A DNA stretch of 64,000 nucleotides from Struthio camelus. Taxonomy: Eukaryota > Chordata > Aves > Struthioniformes > Struthionidae. The position numbers and the translations under genes were made by a program. The notes beneath the pieces are model-generated. The model searched no databases and was not told the DNA's origin. It saw only the letters and a program-made list of their open reading frames with translations. Below, piece by piece: positions 24,040 through 64,000 of this stretch. The stretch is taken from positions 3,100,001 to 3,164,000 of the forward strand of contig NC_090951.1 in NCBI RefSeq assembly GCF_040807025.1, given 5' to 3'. Position 1 is the first letter of the stretch. Each line of letters opens with the position of its first letter.

Positions 24040-24108
24040 TGGGCTCGACGGCCTCCTCGTGGCGGGGGGTGTAGAGAAACGCGGGCTAAAAGCGGGTCCG
24101 GCCTGTGA

Positions 24109-53198
<29,090 letters not shown>

Positions 53199-53635
53199 AT
53201 GTTGAGGCTGGTTCTGTGTGAGTGCAGAAACATGCTGGGAGTGCTGATTAGCCCCACTGAACCAAGCAGTTCAGCCTGATGTGCCAGGCAGTTGGTGCGA
53301 CCAGCAGGCTTTCTGGTACTCCGGCTTGTCCGCTCCATTCGAGCGCCCCTGGGCTGACCAGTCTCAGTATGCCTGCTTGGTTAATGCTCTGAATATGCCG
53401 TTATTCCCCTAGAGGTTGTGGAAGGGTCTAGGGGAACATGATGGCTGTCCAAGCACTTGTTCTGTTGAGGCTTGAGTATACAATACTGTTATTTTTTTTG
53501 TTTCAAAAGTTGTTTTGAGTCAGTGAAGACAAACTGCACATTGCAATGGTTTTCTAGTCTGAAATTCGCCCCCTAACTGGGGCCTGAACTTGTCTCCAAC
53601 GGTTTCTATAATAAACTTACTTGGTTACATCATCT
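53199..53635 (+). other. KLHDC4: KLHDC4 3' UTR
   Basis: Non-coding sequence from the stop codon to about 20 bases past the AATAAA at 53610. The end point is estimated. A further AATAAA at 54296 could give a longer form. Confidence 0.7.
53610..53615 (+). terminator. KLHDC4: KLHDC4 poly(A) signal
   Basis: Canonical AATAAA 412 bases after the stop codon, followed by a T/G-rich stretch ('ttggttacatcatcttggtt') suited to cleavage factor binding. Confidence 0.75.
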
Positions 53636-56059
53636 TGGTTTTCTCTGTGAATCCCATCCTAGGTTATCTTTCTCCTTTGCTCTGTGGAAGAGGAGTCACT
53701 GCCCCTCTGTCAAATATGCAGGCAGTGGTTGTAAGATGCACCAGTAGCCCTGAGATGTCACCACGCTGCCTGGAGAAACCCGGGGATCCTTTTGTACCTT
53801 GTCTGTGTGAGAGCTACTGTAACCCCTGATGAAGTTTCTTCCTTTTTAGCATTAGATGTAGCAACTTTGGCCTTGGCTTGTGGAAGCCCGCAGTTCAATT
53901 TCTCGCATGTTAGCCAAGAAAGCAGTAGTCCTACAAATGAACCCTTTATGACCAGTGAAATGTCCTGCCTTGAGACCTGATGGTGTGCTGAGGCCAGGAG
54001 GGACTGGTCTGACACTCTCAAAGGCTGTTTTTCCCCTGTTCCCTGACACGGCCCCTCTCCTCAAGGCATCGCTTTCTTTGCAGCAGAGTGTTGCTGTAGT
54101 CCATAGGGACAACAGATGGGCTACAAGCATGTCTGTTGCAGCAAACGAGTGATGACTTGAGTTGACACCAGAAGGCACTGGCTGTCCTTGTGCAGAGAAA
54201 TTGAGGGTGCCACGGGTATTGTTTTGGCAGGGACTTCACCAGGAAGCCAGCTCTCAGGAGAGCAGCGCTAGGTTCTGCAAGGCTAATTAGAAAGTAATAA
54301 AGATTAAATAGAGCAGGCTACCCATGTGATTTAATTGTCAAGATAAAAACATGTTTGATAAGGAGGTTTCTTGCATGCAAAATAACAGGGAGAAGTGAAA
54401 ACAAAGCATTTGTTGATAACCTAGGAAGGAATCTGCAGTGCTCGCGTGGCTAACAGTATTAGTTGCTTTGTTGTTGTGTCACTTGGGTTAGTTTACAGTG
54501 CTTGATCTCGTTGACATTTGATCTCTTGTGCATGTGTATGACATCCGTGGCTTTCTAAGAAAAGCTTTGGGGGAATCTGCCACTGAGTTGCTGACTTTTT
54601 TTTTTTTTTTTTTTTTAAGGTTGTTTGAAAATAGTAGTTTTAAGATCACAGCATCTGTGCACAGGGCTCCCTTCCAAAGGCCCCACCAGAGAGGGTAGCT
54701 TGGGCTTTTTTGCCAAATCTACTTGATCATTTTTTGCCTTTTGATTGCTTAAAATACAGATAAACACACTGGAAGATTTTCCCAAAGCTGAAACCTGATT
54801 GCAGCAGTGCCACAGGATGAAGGATTGTTTTGAACAGCGCTGCAGCCGCAGGAAAATATTCTCTGTCTTCTGGTAAAGAGAGAGTTGGAAAAGAGAACCA
54901 GATGCATCAGATGAGCTGGAAGGTATGCAGTGATAGCGTGAGGTTTTTCCTTTTCTCTTTTTATCAAGGGCTCTGGAACATAGTTCTAGCTATGTTTTGT
55001 GCGGAGCTAAGTATGACTCAAGAAGGCATGGACTGGAAGTGACATGCTTCCCAGCAACCTGTGAGTCAGGATCAGCCAACTGTCCTGCTCCTGCAAGCAG
55101 CGTAGCTGCATTTGCACGGCCGCCCACGGGGCACGCGCTGCCTGCCTCACAGAGCAGGGGCAGACGAGGCTTTGGGGGTGGGTTGCAGAGGAGATGCCGA
55201 CTCCCCAGGGCCATCAGTGCTCTGCTGTGAAATGGGGCTGAATGAGGTTATAGGCACAGCAGGGTTATAGGGTGGCTTAGGTTAGTTGGACTCAGCAGCA
55301 CCCACTGCTTCAGTTCTCTCATAGCTGGGTTTTTGGATGAGCCAGCAGAGGCTGCCGTTGGTCATACTGCCTGGTTCAGGAGGCACCGATTTCTTAAGGT
55401 GCATGATGGGAGCATGCTGCCATATAGCAAACTGTCCTGGCCTCCAAACTGAGGCTTAGTCGTCAGCTCTGACAAAACAAGGCTCAGCACTGTAATTGGA
55501 ACAGCCTGCACGGGGACTGAAACCCACACAGCGTCCGTTCTCACTAGAGCACTTGCAGCTATTGAACTTGAGGCAGAAATAAATTTTGATGCATCTGCAA
55601 CCACCATTTCGCAGAAAAAACGAAACAACTGCAGCGCTCCCTCTGAGCCATACAGCCAGCGACAGCTGGAGGATCTGTCTGGACACCAGGGCCCATCTCT
55701 TGCTGCTCTAACTGTGGAAGCCTTGGAAGCTGTCATGTGTTGATCGTGTAAATGATGCCTCTAAGAAAAGGTAAATGTGCTCTGTGGCAGAAAACCAGCC
55801 AGGGACACCTGATTATTACTACTATTTTAAGCACCTGTGGCTGCAGAGGAGGTCAAAGCGTGATGGGCTCTGCCCAGATCTTAAGAAATGCAGGTTGTAT
55901 TATGCTGATAACAAACAATAACGGTGCCTGGCTCTCCTGAGAATTGGCTGAACGTCCATTAAAGCCCATTCAGTGATGTTGAATCGGATCTATGGTAGTT
56001 TTTCTTGCGTTAGGTCCAAAAGCACCTTAAAGAGGGAGGTAAGTATTTTGCTAGCAGAT

Positions 56060-56150
56060 ACACATCAGTGAAGTGACTTGCCCAAAATGATACCCGAGGG
56101 CAGGACCAGGGCTAGAACTGGGTGGAAAGCTAGGAAGCAGAAACTCCAGC
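56060..56150 (+). mobile_element. MIR-like SINE, sense
   Basis: 'agtgaagtgacttgcccaaa' followed by 'caggaccagggctagaactg' fits the MIR core and 3' part. Confidence 0.6.
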
Positions 56151-59100
56151 AGTGTCTGTCCTAGGAATAGTTATTCTTCTGTCTGAGATGAACACAGAAA
56201 AGCTTGTGCTCTTTTAATGGATGAACACCCAGATGAACTTCACTTATTCTTTTGGCTTCTGTCAGACCATTGCTTTTGCCCATCTCTTTGCAAAAGGTTA
56301 AATGTGTATAAACGTTTATATAGCATAAAGAGATCTCAGTTTATTATTATACCTCGAAACAACCAAGCTATTGGGGTTTTTTTTTAGCTAAAAGAAAGAA
56401 AAGGTTGATGTTAACTTTTTTACTCACTCTTTGAGGAAAATATATTCAGTAATTCCTTTTCTTTTGGGCCACACATGCACACTGTAATTGCACTGTAAAT
56501 AACAAACTAAAATTGCATTTTTCTATCATGTTTACATACGGTGCTAGGAAGGAAAAAAAGAGAATGGAAGAGTGCCAGCCGAAACACATTTTACTTTAGG
56601 GGCCACACAAAAAAATGCCACAGCAGAAGGTTAGTGGTTTCATCTCTGACTCAAGCTTAGCTCTTAACAGGTGGGATTGTTTCTCCCCCACATCTGTGGT
56701 TTTGTTGTAGCGTGACTGGGGTGTGGAAGCAAACATACCCTGCTGTGGAGTTTATCAGAGAGCAAGCAAAGTAATTGGGTTGACCAAGAGATAAATGCGC
56801 TTTGTGGAGGGAAAGACAGGTCCTAGCATCTTTCCTTGGGATTTTGCTAACGGTGATGACTTAGTTCAATCATGCTGAATTGCTGGTCTCAAGGCCTACC
56901 TGCTATGGTGGCTTATGGAGATAAAGCAATTCCATACTCTCCTACTGGCAAATCACTCGTTTGTCAGGCTTGCCATGCTCTGCATGTGCGGGGCTGATCT
57001 CGACCTTGCTCATTCCTCTTGGAGTGAGTCTGGATTCATTCACTATTTGTAAGCTTTGGTAAAACTTCTGCTTCTTGCTGCAGCAGTATCATTGGTGGGT
57101 CTAGTCAGTACTGTGTAACCTTGAGCAGGCTGTGTCCATCAGTGAGATGGAAAGGCTAAGGACTCACGCGCTCGTACAACAGCAGGCCTCGGAGGGATGG
57201 GGGAACGGGAACATATCAAATGCTTTAGCTTCTGCTGGGAAACGGCTATTGGCCCAACAGCTGCAGCATCCTTCATCACTTAAGGGTATAGATGAGCAAG
57301 AAGAGAGCTTTCAAGTATGCTCCCCACTGAGGGGGCTGGGGAGCGGTGCCCCTGCTGCTTGCTGGGTGGTGCTCCCAGCCTTCCCTTGCAACAAAAGCAC
57401 AACGCCTGGTACCAGAAATGCCAACATGCAGCTGCTGCTGGGGAGGGTGCAGCTGTTGTTACACAGGAAGCAAGGGATTGGATTTTGGTGTTCTTACTGT
57501 GTTAAAAGAAGTGAGTCTGTAAGAGGCCCTGAGTCTTGCTAGACTATTGGTGCTGTTAATACTGTACCCGAACAGGGGATGAAAGTAAATAGGCAGATGG
57601 TAAGGACTGTGAATCAATTAGATAGCAGTGTAGTTGAGCATATAACACCTGTGTGTTAATACGTACCTCTCTTATGCTTATCTTTCATTAGTCCGTTTGA
57701 AACCTCTTGGTGGGACAGGAATGTGCAACCCACCATAGCATGTCCAAGCCATTCATCCAGCAACAACCGTTGGGCAACGCTTGGCAGCTCTCAACTTCTA
57801 TAAAGTAAAAAGTTCCCTCTGATGTCATGGAGTGTGACCTCAGAGATGCCTCAGGTGAAGGGACACAGCTCGTGCTCTATTTGAGTCATGTACTTAGACC
57901 TTTGGGCACTGGTTGGTAACCAGAGGGGTTCATTGCCTGTTGAAGTTCCCTGGCTGGGCATAGTAGTGAGGTGGTTATGCACACCCTGCAAAAACAGGCT
58001 GGTGATGATGCTGCAGCTAAGTGCCTGTGCTGATGGGCTAATATTAGGCAGAACAGACCGATAAAAGGAACGCAGTAGCCTAAAATGCCTCTGGGGGAGG
58101 CGTGGTCCTGGTGGATCTGTCATTCAAAGGCATGTGTCCAGCGCTTACCACACTCAGTGTTGTCTCCAGCAATGGTCCTTGGGTTCTGTGTGGAGCTCAT
58201 CACAGAGCCTTGCCATGAAAATCAGTAATTGTCAACAACATGACTGATGCAGTTCATTTAGGGCCTGTGCAAGGGATTGACCAGGTACGAGAAAAATCTG
58301 CCACCGCGTCAAGAATCTTCAAGGCCATTCTTCCATGCAAGCAATTTGCTCCCAGCAAAAATGAGCAGCATGGACAGGATGCAGTTTGTCCGCTGTTCTG
58401 TTCTGCTTTAGCAAAAATTGCTGGAGCCAACCTCAGCCCAAGACAATTTTTTAAATTTCCTACTTTTATGCCCTCCCTTAAATTGCCAGAGCCTGTCCGG
58501 CCGTTTAGTTGGTCCTTGGGCTTCAATAAACCCCTTCATCTTCACTATGACATTATTTTCCTGCCATTTCTCCTTTTTTCCCTCACCTCCAACACTGTAG
58601 TCTGCAGGGTTTTTTTTCTTTTTTCTTTAGCAGCACTGAGGCTTCATACTTCCATGTGAAGTAAACGGATGCTGCAAGACCTTATCTCTGAAAGATCAGG
58701 CCCTGGGCTGAGAGACGTCTAACGCTCTCAGAGGATCTAGGTCTCGGTTCCAAGCAAACTAGACACCATATGGGCTGGTGAGAGGCTGACGTGGGGCGAG
58801 CAGGTGGACAATTTTTTTATTGCTTTCTTCATGCCTTCCTGAAAGTTGCAGTGTCAGACCAGGCCATTGCTCACACAGGTGAGCTCACACAGACCTGCCA
58901 GGAGGGTCTGGACATCCCTGGGGAGGGGACACAGCCTTTTCCCCAGGCTCTTGCATTTTACTGCGATGGCATGAGAGCCAGCTCAGGTGGGCTGGTTCCT
59001 TGAGCTCCATCTCCTCCTTGTGTTTAAGGTGCGGCATGTTCCACTATACAAACATAAAAATACCACCACAGCCTAAGAAATTTGATACAAAACTTCAGCT

Positions 59101-59424
59101 GTTCACGTGCATTCTGTCTGTGTGGACATAAAACAGCAGGTATGGACAATTTACATAGGTTTATATACCATGTGGTGATAGATGTTTTAATGTGCCATAG
59201 GTAGATATGCAGGAATCCAGGACTCATAAGAAAAAGAAAATATACTGAATTAACTCTCTCTCTGGGCTACTTCTTAAGGCTATTTCTGGCCTTGAACAGA
59301 TGTGAAAAGCCTAGAACCAAGATAAATTGCTCAGCTCCTCGTGATTAATAAAGGAATCATTATTTTTAAACATGTGGTTTGGGAACCAATTAATACTGGT
59401 CTCCGGCTATCTTTCATGCTGAGC

Positions 59425-59447
59425 AAACCTCAGCTTGACTGAGGTTT
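59425..59447. repeat. Perfect 9-bp inverted repeat (hairpin)
   Basis: AAACCTCAG at 59425-59433, a 5-base spacer, then its exact reverse complement at 59439-59447. It lies about 145 bases beyond the candidate JPH3 poly(A) signal. Confidence 0.85.
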
Positions 59448-59591
59448 TGTCCGGTGGAACCAAGAGTTGGAAAATCTGAATTGTATTAAATGTGCTGTGT
59501 CTGTAAATGCAACTGCTGGCACATGGACAAGAGCAAGTAATAACTGGTCGGTCACCAGTGTGAAAAAGCTAGTCATGAAATCACTAGTACT

Positions 59592-59597
59592 TTTATT
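59592..59597 (-). terminator. JPH3: Candidate distal JPH3 poly(A) signal
   Basis: AATAAA on the - strand (TTTATT on +), preceded by an AT-rich stretch and followed by 'gtactagtgatttcatg' on the - strand. Assigning it to JPH3 is an inference. Confidence 0.4.
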
Positions 59598-61804
59598 TGA
59601 TAACGATAGGCATTTCTGTACTGTTTTATACATATCTAAATATTGTACTGCATTTGCACACAACTATTTTAACCTGCTCCTGGCGGGACCTTTGTGTCAT
59701 GCACTCAGCTGGAATGTACAAAAAAAGTTCCCGAGAGTCTTTACTGAGAGTTGCAGTCAGAATCACAAAACACATGTGGCAGCATGGATAAGTTCCTAGG
59801 GCTGCACTTAAAATATGTCATTATTTGGTTTATTTCAGGTATGCAGCAACCACTCGAGTGAAAAAGAGGACAAGGGACCAAAAAGGAAAAAAACAGAAAA
59901 AATGAAGAGATACCAAAAGCATGGACAACTGCCGTGGAAAGTGGAATGAAAAGTTACTGGGGTCTCGCTGCCTTCAGTGTCACTTATCCTAGCCACCCGT
60001 AGCCCTCTGCTTGAAAAGGGACAGAAGGAAAAGGAGGAAGGAAAAACTGCAAGAGGGAGTGCGAAAGACCGTGTAAGGAAAAGAACTGAATTTAACTGGC
60101 ACATGCTCTAATCTTTCGTTTATTTTTGGTTAAAAATATAGCAATCCAGTGCAGTGTAATAAGAAATCTGCTGAAAAGGTAGCAGAGAAACAGCTAAAAC
60201 AGAAGCAAAGCAAAGCTGAGTCCACAAGTCAGGGCTGCACCCAACCACTCTGTATGTGGAATGTGGAGGAGGATTCCCCCCCGCCGCCCCAGGATACCTG
60301 TATAGGGGCTACGTCCCCCCACCTCGGACTGCTGCCACACGCACACCTTCTCCTGTTGAACGGGGCAGAGCTGAGGGTGGAGGTTGATCCCTGGAGGTAC
60401 CAAATCCCAAACGAGCAGTAACTGTTTGAACTGTACCTGGTGGTGGTGGGTCACCAGCAAAGCCGATCTCCAAGGCAGGGAGAGATTGCACGCGTGGTCT
60501 CGGGCCACAGGGAGGGGAGGAAACAGTACAGTCGTTTTTGAAATGCAACAGCATGTCAGCCATTTCCAAGCAATTGAGCTAAGACCACACTCTTGCGATT
60601 GGGACCATAACAGCTCAAAACAGGGATACGGCATCTTTAATGAGTATGCATTTTTTCAGTGGGGACAGGGGAGGGGAGAAAATCAAGGCAGGCATATTAC
60701 AAAGATGTTATAAACAAACAAATTAAGTGAAATAGAAAAAAAAGAAAAGAATACATCCTTAGAGGCTGCCATTGCCAATGATGTTTGTTTTTTTGTTTTT
60801 TACAGGGACATGTTGGAAGCTGGAATATACATCCTGCATTACAAAGTGCAAAATACTACATGCTCAGAGCCCAAGCATGATGTCTGAAACAGTCCACAGC
60901 AAGATGTAAGAGACAAACCCACCACCCTCTCCCTCCTCTCTGGGACGTGCTCCAGTGCTCTCCCCAGATGCCTTTTAAAAACAGTTTAATTTAATTTATT
61001 TTTGTTTTGTTTTATTTTAGGTGGATCAGAATTGAGCCCTCTTGCCCCAGTCCCTCTCCACCAAACAGCTCCCTGGCGCCTCTGTGCACAGACGTGTTTG
61101 GGATGGGCTGCTCGACTCTTTAGGTAGTGCTGCTCTTCCCGTGTCAGAGAATGCAGCACTATGTCCAGCGGGTACTTGAGTTAACTCATGTTGCTGAGGA
61201 TGCTTGCATATGTTTGAGGAGGGACCTGGCTACAAAGTTTTACCCAGAAAGAATTGGCTGTGGACACAAAGTGGCACCTGGCGAGGCTGAAAAAACTCCA
61301 TGTCGGGGAGCAGCTTGGGGAGGAGGAACGAAGGCCGGAGGGTGGTGAGGCCACAGCTCACATCTTGTGTTCCCTAGTCCCGTCCCCCCCCCTCCCACCC
61401 ACCCCGCCCCGGCCCCCAACAAATTTAGCAAAATGCCAATCACTTCTTTGTTTTGAAACCAGGTGACAAAACGGGGCCTGTTCCCCTTCTCCCATCTCTT
61501 ACATCTAGATAGGGTTCGTGCCGTCCCTGTGCTCCTTCTCTCCTCTTCACCGCAACTTTTCTCCGTTTGTAAAGGGAGAAGGGAATAAAAGTACCAGTTG
61601 CTTGATTTTTTTTTTTTTCCATTCCCTTCCATTTACTTTATCATTAAAGCTGTTGTGGATTTCCCTGGGAAACTCAGCCTGGAGCATCCCAGGACCCGTA
61701 GCTGAAACAAAATCTCCCCGTGATGCCCTCATCTAGTCTCTGTTTTGGGTTCATTACTGTTGTCATGATTATATTCTTGGGGGTGAGGGGAAGGGAACTG
61801 AGGT

Positions 61805-61810
61805 TTTATT
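61805..61810 (-). terminator. JPH3: Candidate proximal JPH3 poly(A) signal
   Basis: AATAAA on the - strand about 305 bases after the JPH3 stop codon. It could give a short 3' UTR form. Confidence 0.35.
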
Positions 61811-62114
61811 TTGTTGGGATCCCTTCTCATCCTTTCCAGTGTTGGGGGGGCAGAGTGTTGATAGCATTTTGCCATGCCACACAGCATAGTGTTATACAAG
61901 CAAAGAATTTTGGCTAAAATCCAAAAAACATTACCCAGGAAAAAAGGCAAACTGTGAGTGAGACTCGATCATTTGTTGTTCTTCTGTGAAAAGACTTGGA
62001 AATTGTCGTAGGACAGTTCGAGTTATGATTTTCCCTTTTTGTTGTTGTTGTTGTTTGGTTTTTTCCCCCATTCATACATGTAACTGTTATTTTTGCAAAC
62101 AAGACAGTCTTGAA

Positions 62115-62195
62115 TTAGATGAAAAAGTTAATAAACAAAATGGCGACTCCAATATTTAGTAAGATCACCATAACTACCAGAATGGGAGCCGAGCC
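62115..62195 (-). CDS. JPH3: Junctophilin-3, last coding exon (C-terminal membrane anchor)
   Basis: The exon encodes 26 residues and the stop TAA (62117-62115). It reads GSAPILVVMVILLNIGVAIL and then ends FINFFI, a hydrophobic helix that is the junctophilin C-terminal anchor in the endoplasmic reticulum membrane. Junctophilins tie the plasma membrane to the ER: N-terminal MORN repeats bind the plasma membrane and this helix sits in the ER. JPH3 is the brain form. The acceptor on the - strand is strong, a long pyrimidine tract ending TCTTCCAG just before Gly. The paralogue choice rests on the recalled JPH3 tail and on the position next to KLHDC4, where JPH3 lies in human. Earlier exons lie beyond the window. 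Confidence 0.88.
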   Translation of the reverse strand, partial: GSAPILVVMVILLNIGVAILFINFFI

Positions 62196-64000
62196 CTGGA
62201 AGAGAAAGAGGAGAGAAGTTACGAGACATGTTGAAAGTCTGTCTGTGGCCGAGTGTCGTACAGGGGTCGGAGCTGCCATGTGGTAGGGCAGGGGGGTCTG
62301 CAGGCAAGCACACCCCAAACGGTGGATTTACGCCTTCCAGCCAAGGATCCCTATCTTCTGGTAATTGTTGCTGAATTTTTGCACGCTGCTGCCTTTGGGA
62401 GGTAGGTGTGAATAAAGGTCTCCCGCTTACAGATGAGCAAAGAGCAGAAGTAGGGGCTAAACCCGGATCTATTGCCTCTGTCACTGTGTCTGTGCGCGGG
62501 TCACCCCTAGGCCCAGCCATCTCCTGTCTTAGCACAGTGCCCTACTAAGGCAGCTGGCTGGTTTGGCAAAGGCAGACAAAATCCCTGTCACTTCTCTTTC
62601 CAAAACAGAAATGAAATGGTTCTGCCAGGGGCTCCTTTGCTCTTTCCCCACCTTGACTCATACATAGCCTGATGCACACTTGGGGGTCATGGGAGCCCTG
62701 GTGGCACTGTCCCTCTTATGCTGGAGTGAGAGCAAAGCTGTTGAACTCCTGGTTTTCTTAGCAATTTTGACAGTTGCTTTCTATTCATTTTCCTTAAAAG
62801 GCATGTATGTATACCAGCGAGTATTGGGGTAGGCTCTGTTTGCTGTGATGCATTAGCACAAATTGCATGTAAGTCCCAATGTGAGCCCCAGACCCAGCGA
62901 CTGCTGGATCCAACAGACAGACACCAAGGTTGACCTGAGAGATGGACACACACTGGATCCATCTATTAAGACCGCAGGTGTGCCTGGATTCCACCATATC
63001 ATGTACAGAGGAAATCTGGCCTAAAAAGAATAACCAGAATCAGTTGCTTACCTGAGGTGGTCAACTAAAAGGGGGAAAAAGCATTGTATTGGATCATACA
63101 GTTGTTCATGGATGGTTTGGAGGAGTTTTCAAAGGACATTTCCCAGTAAATGTGATCACTTGCACAGGTGTCCTGGTAACAGGAAAAGTGAGGCCAGCAT
63201 ATGGTGGTCTACGTTAGGGCAGTGTTTTGGGAAAGCTCTAATAACTGCTTCTGAGGTTCACGTGTAACAAATTAAGCTCTTGGAGACTATGTGAGGAACC
63301 TTCCACCAAGGTGTCAGTGTGGGAACACCTGTCTGCAGCTGGGTTTCTAGGGTGGGATTATCTCCCTGAACGTTACATATTTTCTTGCGAGCTGGTTATC
63401 TAAACCCCCATTGCAGGTCAAGGAAACGGCTGGCTCAGCTGGCCCATATCGATGACCACCTTAGCCTGGATTAAGCGCACCCTGGAAGTGTCTTTTGCTT
63501 TCCCCGACCATAAAGGCATCCTGGACAACTGGCTCTGATTGACATGTCTTACACTGAAGTGTTTTTAGTTAGCCCGTATTCCCCTTAATGCTGTTGCCTT
63601 GTGCTGAACCTGATTAGGATGTGGCTGTTGGACCCCATTAGCATCCCAGGAATGTTGGGAAGAGACGACTTGGCATTGGGACTGCAGGCAACCCTACAAC
63701 CGATCTTTATCCAGAACGACAGTCAGAAAACATCCACCCTGCTTTCTAGTCCTTGCCGTCCCAGGCCGTCAAACATTTGCTGTCCTAAAGTGTTAACGTG
63801 GCTCGCATCAGGGTGAGCGAGCGTGCGTGCAGGTAGGTGGTAGCTATTTCTCGGAGTAGCTGGTATCCTCATCTATTCTTGCCGCAACTGAGCTGCGCCA
63901 GCTTTAATTGCCCAGAATGGTACAAGCGCTTTTCTTTACGTCTCGCTCCTGTCCCCACGTCTCGCTCCTGTCCCCGCAACAAAGCGCCTTTGCCTGTTCC
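62196..64000 (-). other. JPH3: JPH3 last intron (partial)
   Basis: No further junctophilin exon is seen before the window ends, so this intron is longer than 1.8 kb. It holds a possible MIR-like piece near 62430-62490 and an exact 19-bp tandem repeat at 63938-63975. Confidence 0.6.
63938..63975 (+). repeat. 19-bp exact tandem duplication
   Basis: The unit 'acgtctcgctcctgtcccc' occurs twice in succession, at 63938 and 63957. Confidence 0.92.

Larger units (their letters stand above)
53640..59574. other. Intergenic DNA between KLHDC4 and JPH3 3' ends
   Basis: About 6 kb without a recognisable coding exon. It holds a T-run at 54597-54616, an AATAAA at 54296, a MIR-like piece at 56060-56150 and a perfect hairpin at 59425-59447. 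Confidence 0.5.
59575..62114 (-). other. JPH3: Probable JPH3 3' UTR
   Basis: Sequence following the junctophilin stop codon on the - strand, with no further coding frame. The left limit is inferred from the AATAAA at 59597-59592, the most convincing late signal because it sits in an A/T-rich setting typical of mRNA ends. Several earlier signals exist, so shorter forms are possible. Confidence 0.4.

Noticed and set aside
62128-62535. 135-codon - strand open frame overlapping the JPH3 exon
   Set aside because: It is in a different frame from the membrane-anchor codons and crosses the splice acceptor.

Overview
The window is vertebrate nuclear DNA, most likely from a bird. It has intron-split genes, a CpG-rich promoter, several CR1 LINE fragments of both a bird type and an older sauropsid type, worn MIR-like SINEs, and no bacterial gene layout. 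I do not name a species.

The main content is one complete protein-coding gene, KLHDC4 (kelch domain-containing protein 4), on the + strand. I traced 12 coding exons from the ATG at 24331 to the stop at 53198. They join in frame to a 581-residue protein with a lysine-rich start, a six-blade kelch propeller, basic and acidic low-complexity inserts, and a C-terminal DUF4110-type segment. Its CpG island covers roughly 23.75-24.6 kb and its poly(A) signal is at 53610.

A second gene enters from the right on the - strand. The last coding exon of a junctophilin, best read as JPH3, ends at 62115 and encodes the C-terminal membrane anchor. Its 3' UTR probably runs left to near 59.57 kb. KLHDC4 and JPH3 are therefore convergent, as in the human 16q24.2 neighbourhood (JPH3-KLHDC4-SLC7A5).

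The left 23.7 kb holds no coding exon that I can recognise. By synteny it should lie downstream of SLC7A5, but I see no SLC7A5 coding sequence. It contains three CR1 fragments, two CpG-rich patches without a gene, an AT-rich block, a perfect hairpin beside a TAATTA repeat, and simple repeats. The introns carry MIR-like SINEs, two old sauropsid repeats and a 26-bp pyrimidine minisatellite.

I found no previously undescribed multi-gene system. The observations most worth checking are the very weak exon 9 splice donor in KLHDC4, the unexplained CpG-rich patches, and the position of the JPH3 3' end.
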